Positions 25,226 through 34,602 of a stretch of 49,085 bases of DNA are shown one piece after another. The notes beneath the pieces are model-generated. The model worked only from the letters and a program-made list of their open reading frames with translations. It was not told the origin of the DNA and made no database searches. A program made the translations under genes and the position numbers. Positions within the stretch are counted from its first letter, which is position 1, and every line of letters starts with the position of its first letter. Source of the DNA: Dehalococcoidia bacterium (GTDB lineage Bacteria > Chloroflexota > Dehalococcoidia > Dehalococcoidales > JAUYDJ01); the NCBI GenBank assembly GCA_020353235.1, contig CP070693.1, positions 286,398-335,482 on the forward strand, written 5' to 3'.

Positions 25226-26221
25226 ATGAAGAGAGCCTATCAAGTCATAGCGGGTCTGCTGATACTATTCATTGTGGTACTCGGTTCAACTACCTGCTCC
25301 GCCCAACCAATCAGTAAATTTGAAGAGACCCGCTCTTTAATGGATACCTACGTTAAAATCATCGTTTACACTGACGCCGACACCGCTGAAGCCGCCCTGA
25401 ATGCCGCCTTCACCCGAATGGAAGAAATAGAGCAAATTGCCTCAATTTATGATAGTGAGAGCGAAGCCTTCCAACTCAACCAGAACGGATACCTGGAAAA
25501 CCCCTCTGAAGACCTGTTTCAGCTGATGACCCTGTCCCTCGACTACTATGAACTTACTGACGGAAACTTTAACATCGCCGTACAGCCACTTCTGGAATTG
25601 TGGCAGGGTGGTCTCTGGAAAGAGAGCCCAGAGGTTCAGCAAATTAAGATAGATGAAACACTGGCACTGGTTGACCTGGCCAACATTGCCATTGCCGAAA
25701 ACCGCATTGACTTCCAGAAAGAAGGCATGGAAATTACCCTCGGCGGCATCGCCAAGGGCTATGCCGTTGACGAGGCGCTCGCCGTCCTCAGCCAGATGGG
25801 CATTGAGCATGCCCTACTGGATGCCGGTGGTGACATGGCCGCCATAGGCGCCAAACCAGAGAGCGAGCTGTGGAATGTTGCCCTGGTGAATCCGGATGAT
25901 ACCAGCCAGTCCCTGGCTGCCTTTCAATTCGCCGATAAAGCCGTCGCCACCTCAGGAAACTACCAGCGCTACTTTAACCCGGAGAAAACAGCCCATCACA
26001 TCATCAATCCCAAGACCGGTTTCTCAGCCGGAGAATGCCTCAGCGTTACCATTATTGCCGGCAGCGGCACTCAGGCTGACGTGCTGGCAACCTCGGTATT
26101 TGTGATGGGGCCTATAGAGGGCATGAAGCTGGTGGAATCGCTGGATGGCGTTGAGTGCTTAATAGTAGATACGGAGCGAAATATACACCGCTCTTCTGGA
26201 TTATCAAGCTATCTCATGTAG
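25226..26221 (+). CDS. apbE: ApbE-family FAD:protein FMN transferase
   Basis: Transfers FMN from FAD onto a Thr of flavoproteins, and here the obvious targets are RnfG and RnfD encoded downstream. 331 residues: N-terminal hydrophobic signal (5-24) ending LGSTTC, a weak lipobox, so it is probably anchored outside the membrane; then LMDTYVKI, the GGIAKGYAVDEAL motif near 173, LLDAGGDMAAIG, SGNYQRY and HHIINPKTG, all typical of ApbE and its Mg/FAD site. Start ATG overlaps a short leader frame. It leads the rnf genes with a 13-bp gap. Confidence 0.92.
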   Translation: MKRAYQVIAGLLILFIVVLGSTTCSAQPISKFEETRSLMDTYVKIIVYTDADTAEAALNAAFTRMEEIEQIASIYDSESEAFQLNQNGYLENPSEDLFQLMTLSLDYYELTDGNFNIAVQPLLELWQGGLWKESPEVQQIKIDETLALVDLANIAIAENRIDFQKEGMEITLGGIAKGYAVDEALAVLSQMGIEHALLDAGGDMAAIGAKPESELWNVALVNPDDTSQSLAAFQFADKAVATSGNYQRYFNPEKTAHHIINPKTGFSAGECLSVTIIAGSGTQADVLATSVFVMGPIEGMKLVESLDGVECLIVDTERNIHRSSGLSSYLM

Positions 26222-26234
26222 TGAGGTTAACTGA

Positions 26235-27563
26235 GTGGATATCAGGCTAAAACTAACCGGGGCGCGACGCGGGGCAAAGGTGCCGGAGAGCAAGATTACC
26301 GCCGGCAGTCCCATTGAGCCTCTCCCGCTACCGGAAAAGGTAATTATCCCCATGCAGCAGCATATCGGGGCCGAGAATGCTCCCCTCGCCTCCAGAGGTA
26401 CCGAGGTGCTGACCGGGCAGAAGATAGGCGAATCAGAGAAGTTTATCAGTGCCCCGGTCCATGCCACCCTCTCCGGTGAGATAAGTGGCGGCAGCGTGGT
26501 CATAAATCCGCCCACCGGAGAACTGACCAAGACTCTGGCCATAACTTCTGATGGTGCTGACAAGTGGGTGGAGCTAACAATAGCCAAGGACCCGAAGTCG
26601 CTCTCGGTCAAGAAGATTATCGAAATGGTCAAAGAGGCTGGCATCGTCGGCATGGGCGGCGCTGCCTTCCCCACCCATGTTAAACTGCAACCCCCCAAAG
26701 ACAAGAAGATAGACAGCGTAATTCTCAACGGCTGCGAGTGCGAGCCATTCGTTACTGCCGACCACCGGATTATGCTGGAATACGGTGAGCAGGTGCTCTC
26801 CGGACTTAATATCATCCGCAAGGCGCTCGCCCCCCAGAATGTCTATATCGGCATCGAGGATAACAAAGAGGATGCCATTGAGCACCTGGAAGAGCTGATT
26901 TCCAAGTCAGATTTTGCCCGGGACTTCAAAATAGTCCCCCTGAAATCACAATACCCGACCGGTGCCGAAAAAACCCTGATTGAGGTAATACTGGGACGGG
27001 AAGTCCCCATCGGCGGGCTGCCGATGGATGTTGGCGTGGTCGTGCAGAACGTGGGCACGGCTAAGGCAATCCATGACACCATCTTTGAGGGTAAACCTCT
27101 GGTGGAAAGGGTGGTTACTGTCACCGGCGCGGTCAAGCAACCGAAAAACCTGCTGGTCAGAATCGGCACCCCGTTAAGAAATCTGATAGAATACTGCGGG
27201 GGCATGGAGGAAGGCGCCAACGAAATTATCCTGGGCGGGCCGATGATGGGTATCGCCCATTTCGACCTTGACTTCCCGGTCACCAAGGGGACCAGCTGTG
27301 TGCTGGTCAGGGAAAGCGCCCCGGTAAAAGAGCAGGAGTGCATCAGCTGCGGGCGGTGCCTAGGGGTCTGCCCGATGCGACTCATGCCGACCCTGCTCAC
27401 CAAATACGCCAAGACCGGCCGATATGATGCTGCGGAAGAGGCTTATGTCAATAACTGCGTGGAGTGCGGAAGCTGCGCCTATGCCTGTCCCGCCCGCATA
27501 CCGATAGTGCAATATATAAAGGTAGCCAAGAAAGAGCTCGTCAAGAGGAAAGCCAACAAGTGA
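26235..27563 (+). CDS. rnfC: Rnf electron-transport complex subunit C
   Basis: 442 residues, start GTG. The peripheral subunit that binds NADH/FMN and two [4Fe-4S] clusters: NAD/FMN region with GMGGAAFPTHVKL and NGCECEPFVTADHR near 135-180, SLBB-type middle, and cluster motifs CISCGRCLGVCP near 372 and CVECGSCAYACP near 410. It couples ferredoxin oxidation to NAD reduction with ion pumping as part of Rnf. Gene order C-D-G-E-A-B matches the clostridial-type rnf cluster. Confidence 0.95.
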   Translation: MDIRLKLTGARRGAKVPESKITAGSPIEPLPLPEKVIIPMQQHIGAENAPLASRGTEVLTGQKIGESEKFISAPVHATLSGEISGGSVVINPPTGELTKTLAITSDGADKWVELTIAKDPKSLSVKKIIEMVKEAGIVGMGGAAFPTHVKLQPPKDKKIDSVILNGCECEPFVTADHRIMLEYGEQVLSGLNIIRKALAPQNVYIGIEDNKEDAIEHLEELISKSDFARDFKIVPLKSQYPTGAEKTLIEVILGREVPIGGLPMDVGVVVQNVGTAKAIHDTIFEGKPLVERVVTVTGAVKQPKNLLVRIGTPLRNLIEYCGGMEEGANEIILGGPMMGIAHFDLDFPVTKGTSCVLVRESAPVKEQECISCGRCLGVCPMRLMPTLLTKYAKTGRYDAAEEAYVNNCVECGSCAYACPARIPIVQYIKVAKKELVKRKANK

Positions 27564-28654
27564 CCGAAGAAGAAGAAGCGACTCCCCAAGAAGAGGCAAC
27601 AGCCGAAGAGGCGCCTAAAGAAGAAACGCCGGCCGAAGCCGCGCCCGTAAAAGAAGAAGCGCCGGCGGAAGCGGAAGCAATCAGCGAGGCAGAGGCGATA
27701 AGGCAGCGGTTCTTAATCTCAGCCGCGCCCCATCTGAAGAGTTGGTACTCCACCAGCAAGATAATGTACCTGGTGGTCGCCGCCCTCCTCTTCCCTACCG
27801 CCGCCGCGGTATATTTCTTCGGTTTCTATGCCCTCACCGTGTGTGCCGTCGCCATTGTCAGCGCCGTCGCCACCGAGTGGGCGGTCAAGAAACTAAGGGG
27901 GCGGCCCTTCATTATGGATGGCAGCGCCGTGCTTACCGGGCTTCTGCTCGCCCTGATCCTCCCACCCACCCTGCCGCTGTGGATGGTCGCCATCGGCGCT
28001 ATCTTTTCCATTGCCATCGTTAAGGAAGCCTTCGGCGGGCTAGGCTTCAATATATTCAACCCGGCTCTGGGCGGCCGAGCCTTTCTGATGGCCTGCTGGC
28101 TGGCAGCGACCACCACCTTGGTGGCACCGATGGGCTTCACTTGGGACGCGGTAACCACCGCCACGCCACTCGGCTTGAGCTTCGTCCCGCCCGCCGATAC
28201 CGGCACGCTGTACTGGAATCTATTTCTGGGTAACATCGGAGGCTCACTGGGTGAGACCTCGGTCCTGGCGATACTGATTGGCGGGGGAATACTGTTAGCG
28301 GTGGGGATAATCAGCTGGCATATCCCGGTAACCTACATTGGCACCGTGGCTCTGCTCACCCTCATCTGGCCCGGTCAGGACCCCCTGTTTCATGTCATGG
28401 CGGGGGGAGTCATGCTGGGGGCTTTCTTTATGGCTACCGATTATGTCACCTCCCCCATTACTATTAAAGGTAAAATAATATTCGGCATCGGCTGCGGGTT
28501 GGTCACCGTAATCGTTAGAATACTGGGCGGTATGCCGGAGGGGGTATGTTTCTCCATACTGCTGATGAACGCGCTCACCCCGCTTATTGACCGCTATACT
28601 ATGACCAAGACGCTCGGTCTAAAGAGTTTAAAGAGGGCAAGCAGTGAAGGATAA
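27560..28654 (+). CDS. rnfD: Rnf electron-transport complex subunit D with an acidic N-terminal extension
   Basis: 364 residues from the GTG at 27560, which overlaps the rnfC stop (GTGA); the reading from 27464 would begin inside rnfC and is rejected. The first ~50 residues are a Glu/Ala/Pro-rich, nearly helix-free acidic tail not usual in RnfD. The membrane core follows from about residue 60, with ~10 helices. The VTTATPLG segment at 198-205 corresponds to the covalent FMN-threonine site, a likely ApbE target. MDGSAVLTGLLLALILPPTLPLW and FGGLGFNIFNPALGGRAF are characteristic of RnfD/NqrB. Confidence 0.93.
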   Translation: MTEEEEATPQEEATAEEAPKEETPAEAAPVKEEAPAEAEAISEAEAIRQRFLISAAPHLKSWYSTSKIMYLVVAALLFPTAAAVYFFGFYALTVCAVAIVSAVATEWAVKKLRGRPFIMDGSAVLTGLLLALILPPTLPLWMVAIGAIFSIAIVKEAFGGLGFNIFNPALGGRAFLMACWLAATTTLVAPMGFTWDAVTTATPLGLSFVPPADTGTLYWNLFLGNIGGSLGETSVLAILIGGGILLAVGIISWHIPVTYIGTVALLTLIWPGQDPLFHVMAGGVMLGAFFMATDYVTSPITIKGKIIFGIGCGLVTVIVRILGGMPEGVCFSILLMNALTPLIDRYTMTKTLGLKSLKRASSEG

Positions 28655-29177
28655 GTTAGGCCAATATTATCCCATACTAGCCCTTACCGTGGTCGTTTTC
28701 ATATCGATAGCGGTGCTTTCCGGAATGGACAGCTTTACCCGCGATACCATCCAGTACCAGAAGGAACTGAAGATTCAGCGAATGCTCAACCAGCTATTCC
28801 GGGAAATGAGCGCCTATGACTTTGATGAATCTACCGAGATATACACCATAACCGCCGATGATACCAAGATAGGTTACGCCTTTCTGGGGGTGGGTGTCGG
28901 CTACGGCGGGAATATTGATATCGTGGTCGGGCTGGAGAATAAGACCACCCTGAGAGGTATTGCCGTAATCGCCCATGCTGAGACCCCGGGACTGGGCGAC
29001 AAGATACTTTTGCCTGACTTCACCGATAAATTTGTCGGCCTGGATATCAGCGAGGTAAATCTGACCCGTGATGGCGGCAAAGTAGACGCCATCACCGGGG
29101 CAACGATAAGCTCCCGGGCCGTGGTTGACGGCGTTAGAAACGCCGCCATGGAAAAGGCGGAATTTTTACCGGACTAG
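28644..29177 (+). CDS. rnfG: Rnf electron-transport complex subunit G
   Basis: 177 residues from a GTG that overlaps the end of rnfD. One N-terminal helix (about 8-28) anchors an FMN-binding domain with the flavinylation motif TGATISS (T151-S157), where T154 is the expected covalent FMN site modified by ApbE. AETPGLGDKI precedes it as in other RnfG. Electron relay within the Rnf complex at the outer membrane face. Confidence 0.95.
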   Translation: MKDKLGQYYPILALTVVVFISIAVLSGMDSFTRDTIQYQKELKIQRMLNQLFREMSAYDFDESTEIYTITADDTKIGYAFLGVGVGYGGNIDIVVGLENKTTLRGIAVIAHAETPGLGDKILLPDFTDKFVGLDISEVNLTRDGGKVDAITGATISSRAVVDGVRNAAMEKAEFLPD

Positions 29178-29190
29178 GAGAAAGGATTAA

Positions 29191-29820
29191 ATGGCTAAAT
29201 TCTGGAAACAGTTTCTGTCCGGGATAGTGATTACTAACCCGCTGTTTGTCCTTGCTTTAGGCTTATGTCCCGCGCTGGCGGTAAGCGTGACCGTTACCAA
29301 CGGGATTGGGATGAGCCTGGCTACCGCTTTCGTCCTGCTGGGTTCAGCCATTGTCGTATCCAGTATCAAGAATTTTGTCCCCAACATAGTCCGAATACCG
29401 ATATTCATCGTGGTCATCGCCAGCTTTGTTACCATTGCTGACCTCACCCTTAAAGCCTTTATTCCAACTCTAGCCGACTCGCTGGGGATATTCCTTCCCT
29501 TGATTGTGGTCAACTGCATCATCATGGGGCGGGCGGAGGCTTTTGGTTCCAAGCACCCGGTGCACCTGGCTATTGCCGATGCCCTGGGCGCAGCGGTTGG
29601 CTTTGCCATCGCCATGATTATCATCTCTTTCCTGAGAGAGGTACTCGGCACCGGCCAGCTAGCCTTCAAGGTGGTGCCCTATTTTGACATCCACCTGTTT
29701 ACCCTGCCCGTTCTGGGTACGGACCCGATGGCGCTATTTATCCTGCCACCGGGGGCGTTCTTACTCATCGGGCTGCTTTTAGCACTATTCAGACGATTGG
29801 GGGTATTGAAGAGTGAGTGA
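29191..29820 (+). CDS. rnfE: Rnf electron-transport complex subunit E
   Basis: 209 residues, six helices, homologous to NqrD. The NPLFVLALGLCPALAVSVTVTNG motif near 12-35 has the conserved Cys that helps hold an Fe-S centre between RnfA and RnfE; a second conserved Cys lies in LIVVNCIIMGRAEAFGSKHP. ATG with AGGAGAAAGG upstream. Overlaps rnfA by 8 bp. Confidence 0.95.
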   Translation: MAKFWKQFLSGIVITNPLFVLALGLCPALAVSVTVTNGIGMSLATAFVLLGSAIVVSSIKNFVPNIVRIPIFIVVIASFVTIADLTLKAFIPTLADSLGIFLPLIVVNCIIMGRAEAFGSKHPVHLAIADALGAAVGFAIAMIIISFLREVLGTGQLAFKVVPYFDIHLFTLPVLGTDPMALFILPPGAFLLIGLLLALFRRLGVLKSE

Positions 29821-30391
29821 CCTACTGCCGATCTTCATCAGAATGATCACCACCTCCAACATCGTCCTGGTGATGTATCTCGGGCTTTGCCCCTTCTTTG
29901 GCGTTTCCAAGAAACTTGGCCCCGCCATCAGTATGGGGTTGGCCGTCACCCTGGTGATGACCATTGCCGCCATTGCTACCTGGGTCATCAACTACTACAT
30001 CCTGATTCCCTTTGATGTTGAATTCATGTACATCGTCCTCTTTATCCTGGTGATTTCGTCGCTGGTGCAGATGGTCGAGATGACCATCAAGCGGACGAAT
30101 GCTACTCTCTATAATGCCCTGGGGATATATCTGCCCCTGATTACCACCAACTGCGCTATTCTAGGCCTCACCTTTCTCAACATCAGAGAGGAATACACCA
30201 TCATCCAGAGCATCGTCAACGGGATAGGTGCTGGCGTTGGTTTTGCCATCGCCCTGATTATGATGTCCAGTATCCGGGAGAAACTGGAGTTGGCTGACCT
30301 GCCGAAGTCAATGAAGGGGTTGCCCATCGCCTATATCGCCGCCATGATTCTGGCGCTCATCTTCGTCTTTACCTTTGGCGGGGTGGTCTAA
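29813..30391 (+). CDS. rnfA: Rnf electron-transport complex subunit A
   Basis: 192 residues, six helices, homologous to NqrE and inverted relative to RnfE. Conserved Cys in VLVMYLGLCPFFGVSKK near 25 and in YLPLITTNCAILG near 110 contribute to the intramembrane [2Fe-2S] centre known in this family. Start GTG overlaps the rnfE stop. It is followed by a 127-bp gap before rnfB. Confidence 0.95.
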   Translation: MSDLLPIFIRMITTSNIVLVMYLGLCPFFGVSKKLGPAISMGLAVTLVMTIAAIATWVINYYILIPFDVEFMYIVLFILVISSLVQMVEMTIKRTNATLYNALGIYLPLITTNCAILGLTFLNIREEYTIIQSIVNGIGAGVGFAIALIMMSSIREKLELADLPKSMKGLPIAYIAAMILALIFVFTFGGVV

Positions 30392-30405
30392 TCCATATGG
30401 GCTTT

Positions 30406-30435
30406 TAGACATAAACAATGACCGGGTGATATAAT
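30406..30435 (+). promoter_or_regulatory. Likely separate promoter for rnfB
   Basis: TAGACA (30406-30411), 18-bp spacer ending TGA, and exact TATAAT (30430-30435), an extended -10. The start would be near 30442, leaving a ~75-nt leader with GAGAGGGA before the rnfB ATG. This lies in the only sizable gap inside the rnf cluster. Confidence 0.6.
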
Positions 30436-30518
30436 TAAGATAGAAATCGGAGCGTTTAGCGCCCATAAACAGGCATAAAATTAAATCTCATCTGGCTGTT
30501 TCGAGAGGGATGTCATAG

Positions 30519-31373
30519 ATGCTAATCACGATGCTGATACTAACCGCCATCGGGCTCACCGCCGCCATATTAATCTACATCGTAAATGTGGTTGTGCCGC
30601 GTAAGGTGCAGGGGCTGGAGAAAATGGAGGAGGTAAACGAGCACCTGCCGGGGATGGACTGCGGTGCCTGCGGCTATCCCGGCTGTTTCGCCTACGCCCA
30701 GGCAGTGGTCAAGGACCCTGATGAACTCAGCAATGCCCCCTGCGCCACCTTACTTCAGGTCGAAGAGAACGTGAAAAAAATTGAAGCCGCCCTCGGCATA
30801 ACCGTTGACACCGAAAGCCTGAACAAAAAAGCGCTCGTCCACTGTGGCGGCAAATCAGAGGTTATCTGCGATTACTCCGGAATTGATACCTGCAAGGGAG
30901 CCGCCCAGCTCCTCCACGGCTACAAAAAATGCCCCTATGCCTGCTATGGCCTGGGTGACTGCATTGACGTGTGCCCTCAGGATGCCATCTTCATGGATGA
31001 AGAGAAAGACATCGTCGTTGTTGACCCGCAGAAGTGTAACGGCTGTGGACTGTGTGTACCCGAATGCCCGCTGGACCTGATTGAGCTGGTGCCGGCCGGG
31101 ACCAAGATTGCCTTCCTCTGTAGCTACGGACCATTAAAAGATATTCCGGGCAGAGAGAAATGCCAGTACGGTTGTACCCACTGCCGCAAGTGCTTCAAGG
31201 CCTGCGAGGAAGAGGGGATAAGCGCCATCGAGTGGGATAAGGAGAGAGCCCTCCCCATCATTGACCAAGATAAATGCACCCTCTGCGGTAAATGCATTGA
31301 AGTCTGCGAATCAAATACCCTGGCTGATTTCACCAAAGTCAAAAAGCCAAAAGTCCCTGCCCTGAGCGCCTGA
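30519..31373 (+). CDS. rnfB: Rnf electron-transport complex subunit B
   Basis: 284 residues, the ferredoxin-docking subunit. N-terminal membrane helix (3-28), then the special 4-Cys motif GMDCGACGYPGCFAYA near 45-60, and four further cluster motifs: ACYGLGDCIDVCP near 145, CNGCGLCVPECP near 175, CQYGCTHCRKCFKAC near 215 and CTLCGKCIEVCE near 255. It receives electrons from reduced ferredoxin. The extra cysteines beyond the basal set match the multi-cluster RnfB of clostridial type. Confidence 0.95.
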   Translation: MLITMLILTAIGLTAAILIYIVNVVVPRKVQGLEKMEEVNEHLPGMDCGACGYPGCFAYAQAVVKDPDELSNAPCATLLQVEENVKKIEAALGITVDTESLNKKALVHCGGKSEVICDYSGIDTCKGAAQLLHGYKKCPYACYGLGDCIDVCPQDAIFMDEEKDIVVVDPQKCNGCGLCVPECPLDLIELVPAGTKIAFLCSYGPLKDIPGREKCQYGCTHCRKCFKACEEEGISAIEWDKERALPIIDQDKCTLCGKCIEVCESNTLADFTKVKKPKVPALSA

Positions 31374-31403
31374 GCCGAAAGGTAGTGAGAGCAAAAGCGA
31401 ATA

Positions 31404-31958
31404 ATGCGTGTCATTGCTGGTGAGGCGAAAGGTCACCGACTTAAAGTACCCAAAGGGGTTGCTATTCGACCGGCAACCGACCTAGTCCGGGGAGCCATCT
31501 TCTCCATCCTGGAAAACACTACCCGTAACTGGGAACTAGTGCTTGATTTATTCGCCGGTAGCGGAGCGCTGGGTATTGAGGCGCTCAGCCGGGGGGCGGG
31601 CTGGGTTGATTTTGTAGACCATGAGCCCAGATGCTGCGCCATAATCAGGCAGAACCTAGCCAAGACCAGACTAACCGCCCGGGCACATGTTTACTGTTGC
31701 AGTGTGAGCAAAGCAGTTTCTTTTCTGGACAAAGAGTACGGCATCATTCTGATGGACCCGCCCTATGCCAACTCAACCATCGGCCGGGTGATAGACCAGC
31801 TGGCCATCTCCAAACTGGTGGGCGGCGATTCGGTCCTGGTGGTAACTCACTCCCCCCATCTATCTCTGGAGGCGAGCTATGCCAAATTAAGCCTGACCAA
31901 AGAGCACCGCCATGGTGATAGCTGTATTGCCATCTACCAAAAGGAGGCCAATTCTTGA
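31404..31958 (+). CDS. rsmD: 16S rRNA (guanine(966)-N2)-methyltransferase
   Basis: 184 residues, N6/N2-MTase fold. Conserved N-terminus RVIAGEAKGHRLKVPKG, the SAM loop LDLFAGSGALGIEALSRGA near 47-65 and the catalytic DPPYAN near 117. Modifies G966 of 16S rRNA. Starts at ATG 31404, 30 bp after rnfB, and overlaps coaD by 4 bp; rsmD-coaD is a very common pair. Confidence 0.93.
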   Translation: MRVIAGEAKGHRLKVPKGVAIRPATDLVRGAIFSILENTTRNWELVLDLFAGSGALGIEALSRGAGWVDFVDHEPRCCAIIRQNLAKTRLTARAHVYCCSVSKAVSFLDKEYGIILMDPPYANSTIGRVIDQLAISKLVGGDSVLVVTHSPHLSLEASYAKLSLTKEHRHGDSCIAIYQKEANS

Positions 31959-32440
31959 CGATTGCCATCTACCCGGGTACTTTTGACCCGATAACCAACG
32001 GGCACCTTGATATTGTGGCCAGGGCGGCCAAGCTCTTTGCCAAGCTGGTCATTGGTATCTATGATTCCCCCGATAAGCAGCCCCTGTTCACCGTGGCGGA
32101 AAGGGTTGAACTGGCCCGAGAGGCGGTTGCCAATTTACCCAATGTTGAGGTAGAATCCTTCAGTGGGCTAACGGTTGATTTTGCCAAGAAGGTAAAGGCA
32201 AAAGCCATGGTGCGCGGCTTGCGCATGAGCGCCGACTTCGAGCGGGAATTTGATATGGCCATGATGAACAAAAGGCTTTTCCCCGAGCTTGAGCTGGTCT
32301 GCCTGATGGCCAACGTGGAATATCAGTTTCTCAGCTCTACCCTGCTCAAGGAAGCCGCCAACCTGGGTGGTGATATCAGCGACCTGGTCCCAGAACATGT
32401 CGCTAAAGCACTAAGAAAGAGGGTGAAAGGCAAAATGTGA
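31955..32440 (+). CDS. coaD: Phosphopantetheine adenylyltransferase
   Basis: 161 residues, catalysing the fourth step of coenzyme A synthesis. Nucleotidyl-transferase motifs AIYPGTFDPITNGHLDIV (HxGH type, residues 4-21) and VRGLRMSADFEREFDMAMMN, plus QFLSSTLLKEAANLGGD near the C-terminus. The start is a TTG (shared TTGA with the rsmD stop) preceded by AAGGAGG with a 7-nt spacer, a clear case. Confidence 0.95.
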   Translation: MTIAIYPGTFDPITNGHLDIVARAAKLFAKLVIGIYDSPDKQPLFTVAERVELAREAVANLPNVEVESFSGLTVDFAKKVKAKAMVRGLRMSADFEREFDMAMMNKRLFPELELVCLMANVEYQFLSSTLLKEAANLGGDISDLVPEHVAKALRKRVKGKM

Positions 32441-32505
32441 AGCAGTTGCAAAAAGACTACCCGAAACCAATTGATTTTGTAAAAGAAAAAAGGAGGTAAA
32501 CTTCT

Positions 32506-32754
32506 ATGGCGTATATGATTACCGATGAGTGCATCAGCTGTGGTGCCTGCGAGCCGGAGTGCCCGAATAAGGCCATCCGTGAGGAAGAGACCCTTTATGT
32601 CGTTGACCCCGACAAGTGCACTGAGTGTGTCGGTCACTTTGACTCACCAAAATGTGCTGAGGTCTGCCCAGTTGATATGTGCTGCGTACCCGACTCGAAA
32701 CATAAAGAGACCAAAGAACAATTGATGGAAAAATACAAGAAACTTAACCCGTAA
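32506..32754 (+). CDS. 2[4Fe-4S] ferredoxin (Fdx / YfhL type)
   Basis: 82 residues with C-x2-C-x2-C-x3-C in CISCGACEPECP near 10-21 and the second motif split by a six-residue insert (CTECVGHFDSPKCAEVCP), typical of the Alvin-type/YfhL ferredoxins with low-potential clusters. A strong AAAGGAGG lies 6 nt before the ATG. Plausible electron carrier for Rnf and other ferredoxin enzymes, though that is inferred. It is followed by a strong terminator. Confidence 0.93.
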   Translation: MAYMITDECISCGACEPECPNKAIREEETLYVVDPDKCTECVGHFDSPKCAEVCPVDMCCVPDSKHKETKEQLMEKYKKLNP

Positions 32755-32791
32755 GAAATTCCCGAGTACCTGAATAAAAAAGCTTACTTGA

Positions 32792-32830
32792 AGACTACCC
32801 CCGAGGACTAACTGTGGGGTAGTCTTTTTA
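32792..32830 (+). terminator. Rho-independent terminator after the ferredoxin gene
   Basis: A perfect 10-bp stem, AGACTACCCC (32792-32801) with GGGGTAGTCT (32816-32825), 14-nt loop, then TTTTTATT. On the reverse side, AAAAAA at 32776-32781 gives a T-run for the convergent cvpA-like gene, so it may work in both directions. Confidence 0.9.
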
Positions 32831-33319
32831 TTCAAAGAAAGAGCGCACCGCGTCAAACTCTTGCGGAAGCAGGCTCAGCACCAGGGGGAGGTAATTCAGC
32901 AAGACATTGGCCAGAGCTGAGCTGGCTACGGTGTGCCCGATGCCGAGAAACTTGACCCAGGTGGCGAGCATGGCGCCGCAAAAGGTCGCCCCCAGCATCA
33001 GACCGAAGAGTGCCCCACCAAGGCGATTGACCCAGCCCAGCATCACCAGTGTAGCCGCCCACTTCATCAGTGAGGCCACCACCCCGGCGACCACCATTAC
33101 CCCCACCAGTATGATGGCAAAGGCGATAATCTTAGCCATACCCTCGTGAGGCACGAAGGCTAACTGCCCGGCCAGGGGAGCGTAGAAGCGCCCGGCCAGG
33201 ATGACACCGACAATTACGCCGGCGAGTGATATTACCGCCTTAATGATGCCGGTCTTAAATCCCTGAAAGGTAGCAAAGGCAAGCATTATGATGAGGACGA
33301 TATCAAGAAGTCCGCTCAT
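32828..33319 (-). CDS. CvpA-family membrane protein
   Basis: 163 residues with four hydrophobic helices and the start LLDIVLIIMLAFATFQGFKTGIIKAVISLAGVIVGV, characteristic of CvpA (colicin V production) proteins, followed by the GWVNRLGGALFGLMLGA segment. The family is a widespread small integral membrane protein of unclear function. It is convergent to the ferredoxin gene and its stop lies in the terminator. Confidence 0.8.
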   Translation of the reverse strand: MSGLLDIVLIIMLAFATFQGFKTGIIKAVISLAGVIVGVILAGRFYAPLAGQLAFVPHEGMAKIIAFAIILVGVMVVAGVVASLMKWAATLVMLGWVNRLGGALFGLMLGATFCGAMLATWVKFLGIGHTVASSALANVLLNYLPLVLSLLPQEFDAVRSFFE

Positions 33320-33351
33320 GGATTTGCCCCCCTTATTTTTAGTCTATTATG

Positions 33352-34602
33352 TCATCCGTAGCGCAGAGCTTCAATCGGGTCGAGCCGGGATGCTCTCACC
33401 GCCGGATATAGACCTGAGGCAATGCCGATAAAGGCCGAAACCGAAACCGCCAAGATGACAATAAGTGGCGATACCGCCGCATGGAGCTTAAAGCCACCAA
33501 GGTCAATAAGCGAAATCCCCTCGGCCAGCAGCCAGCCACCGGTCAGCCCGATGGCACCGCCGACCAGACTCAACATAGCCGCTTCAATCAGAAATTGAAG
33601 CAGGATGTCTCGCCGCTTCGCCCCGACCGCCTTGCGCAGCCCGATTTCCTTGGTCCGTTCGGTTACCGAAACCAGCATAATATTCATGATGCCGATGCCG
33701 CCCACCACCAGTGAAATGGAAGCAATCGTGCCCAGCAGCAGGGTCAGCACCAGGGTTATCTGCCCGAATATAGCCAGCATCTGCTCCAGAGTGACCACGG
33801 AGAAATCGTCTTTTTCATCGGCGTCAATTTTATGGCGCTTGCGTAACAGTTTTTCAATATCGGCGGTGGTCCGGTCTACATCCTCAGCACTGGCCATCTG
33901 AACCGCAATTGACTGGATGGCATCTTCCCCACCGGCGGTGCGCTGGGAAAAGAGCCTAGTCTGATAGGTGGTTATCGGGGTCACCACCAGATCGTCCCAG
34001 CTAAAGCCCAAAAAGGCAACCCCCCTCGGCTCCAAAACGCCAATAACGGTAAACCGCTTCTCCTTGATTTTGACCTGCTGGCCAATCGGGTCATCATCGC
34101 CAAAAAGTTCCTCGGCCACTTTACTGCCGATAACCACCACCATATCCCGCCGGGCTACATTCACATCGGTAAGAAATTGCCCGGAGCCAACTTCAAATTT
34201 ATATGTATCCAGATACTGGGGGGTGCTGCCGTGTATTACGGCCGTATATTTTTCATCCGCGGTGGTTATCTCAACAAAGTTTTCGTTGGTCGGGGCAATC
34301 CCAACCACCGTGGGCAGGTCGGCGACGGCATTGGCATCATCCAGGGTAAGATTGACCTCGGCATAGCCGGGGGCCATTGCCGCCATTCCCGGCGCCTCCG
34401 GATTACTCGGTTGCACATAGATGACATCGGTGCCCAGCTCTTCAAAACTTGAGGTAACCATCTCCTGGACACCGGTGCCCACCGCCATCAGGGTGATAAC
34501 GGCACCGACCCCGATGACCACACCGAGCATGGTTAACGAGGAGCGCATCTTGTTGGCCATCAGCGACCTTAGCGCCATAACGAAAGAGTCAATAAACTTC
34601 AT
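33352..34602 (-). CDS. MacB-type ABC transporter permease
   Basis: 416 residues: N-terminal helix, a large periplasmic-type MacB_PCD domain (about 45-275) and three C-terminal helices with the FtsX motif ([30 protein letters not shown], then [20 protein letters not shown]). This half-permease uses a separate ATPase, which overlaps upstream by 14 bp, and the adaptor gene lies before that. The set is a MacAB-like exporter; the substrate is not evident. Confidence 0.9.
   Translation of the reverse strand: MKFIDSFVMALRSLMANKMRSSLTMLGVVIGVGAVITLMAVGTGVQEMVTSSFEELGTDVIYVQPSNPEAPGMAAMAPGYAEVNLTLDDANAVADLPTVVGIAPTNENFVEITTADEKYTAVIHGSTPQYLDTYKFEVGSGQFLTDVNVARRDMVVVIGSKVAEELFGDDDPIGQQVKIKEKRFTVIGVLEPRGVAFLGFSWDDLVVTPITTYQTRLFSQRTAGGEDAIQSIAVQMASAEDVDRTTADIEKLLRKRHKIDADEKDDFSVVTLEQMLAIFGQITLVLTLLLGTIASISLVVGGIGIMNIMLVSVTERTKEIGLRKAVGAKRRDILLQFLIEAAMLSLVGGAIGLTGGWLLAEGISLIDLGGFKLHAAVSPLIVILAVSVSAFIGIASGLYPAVRASRLDPIEALRYG

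Noticed and set aside
25041-25226. A 61-residue coding frame before apbE
   Set aside because: It lies in the leader, has no ribosome binding site at its start and no recognisable sequence; only its last seven codons could be a leader peptide.
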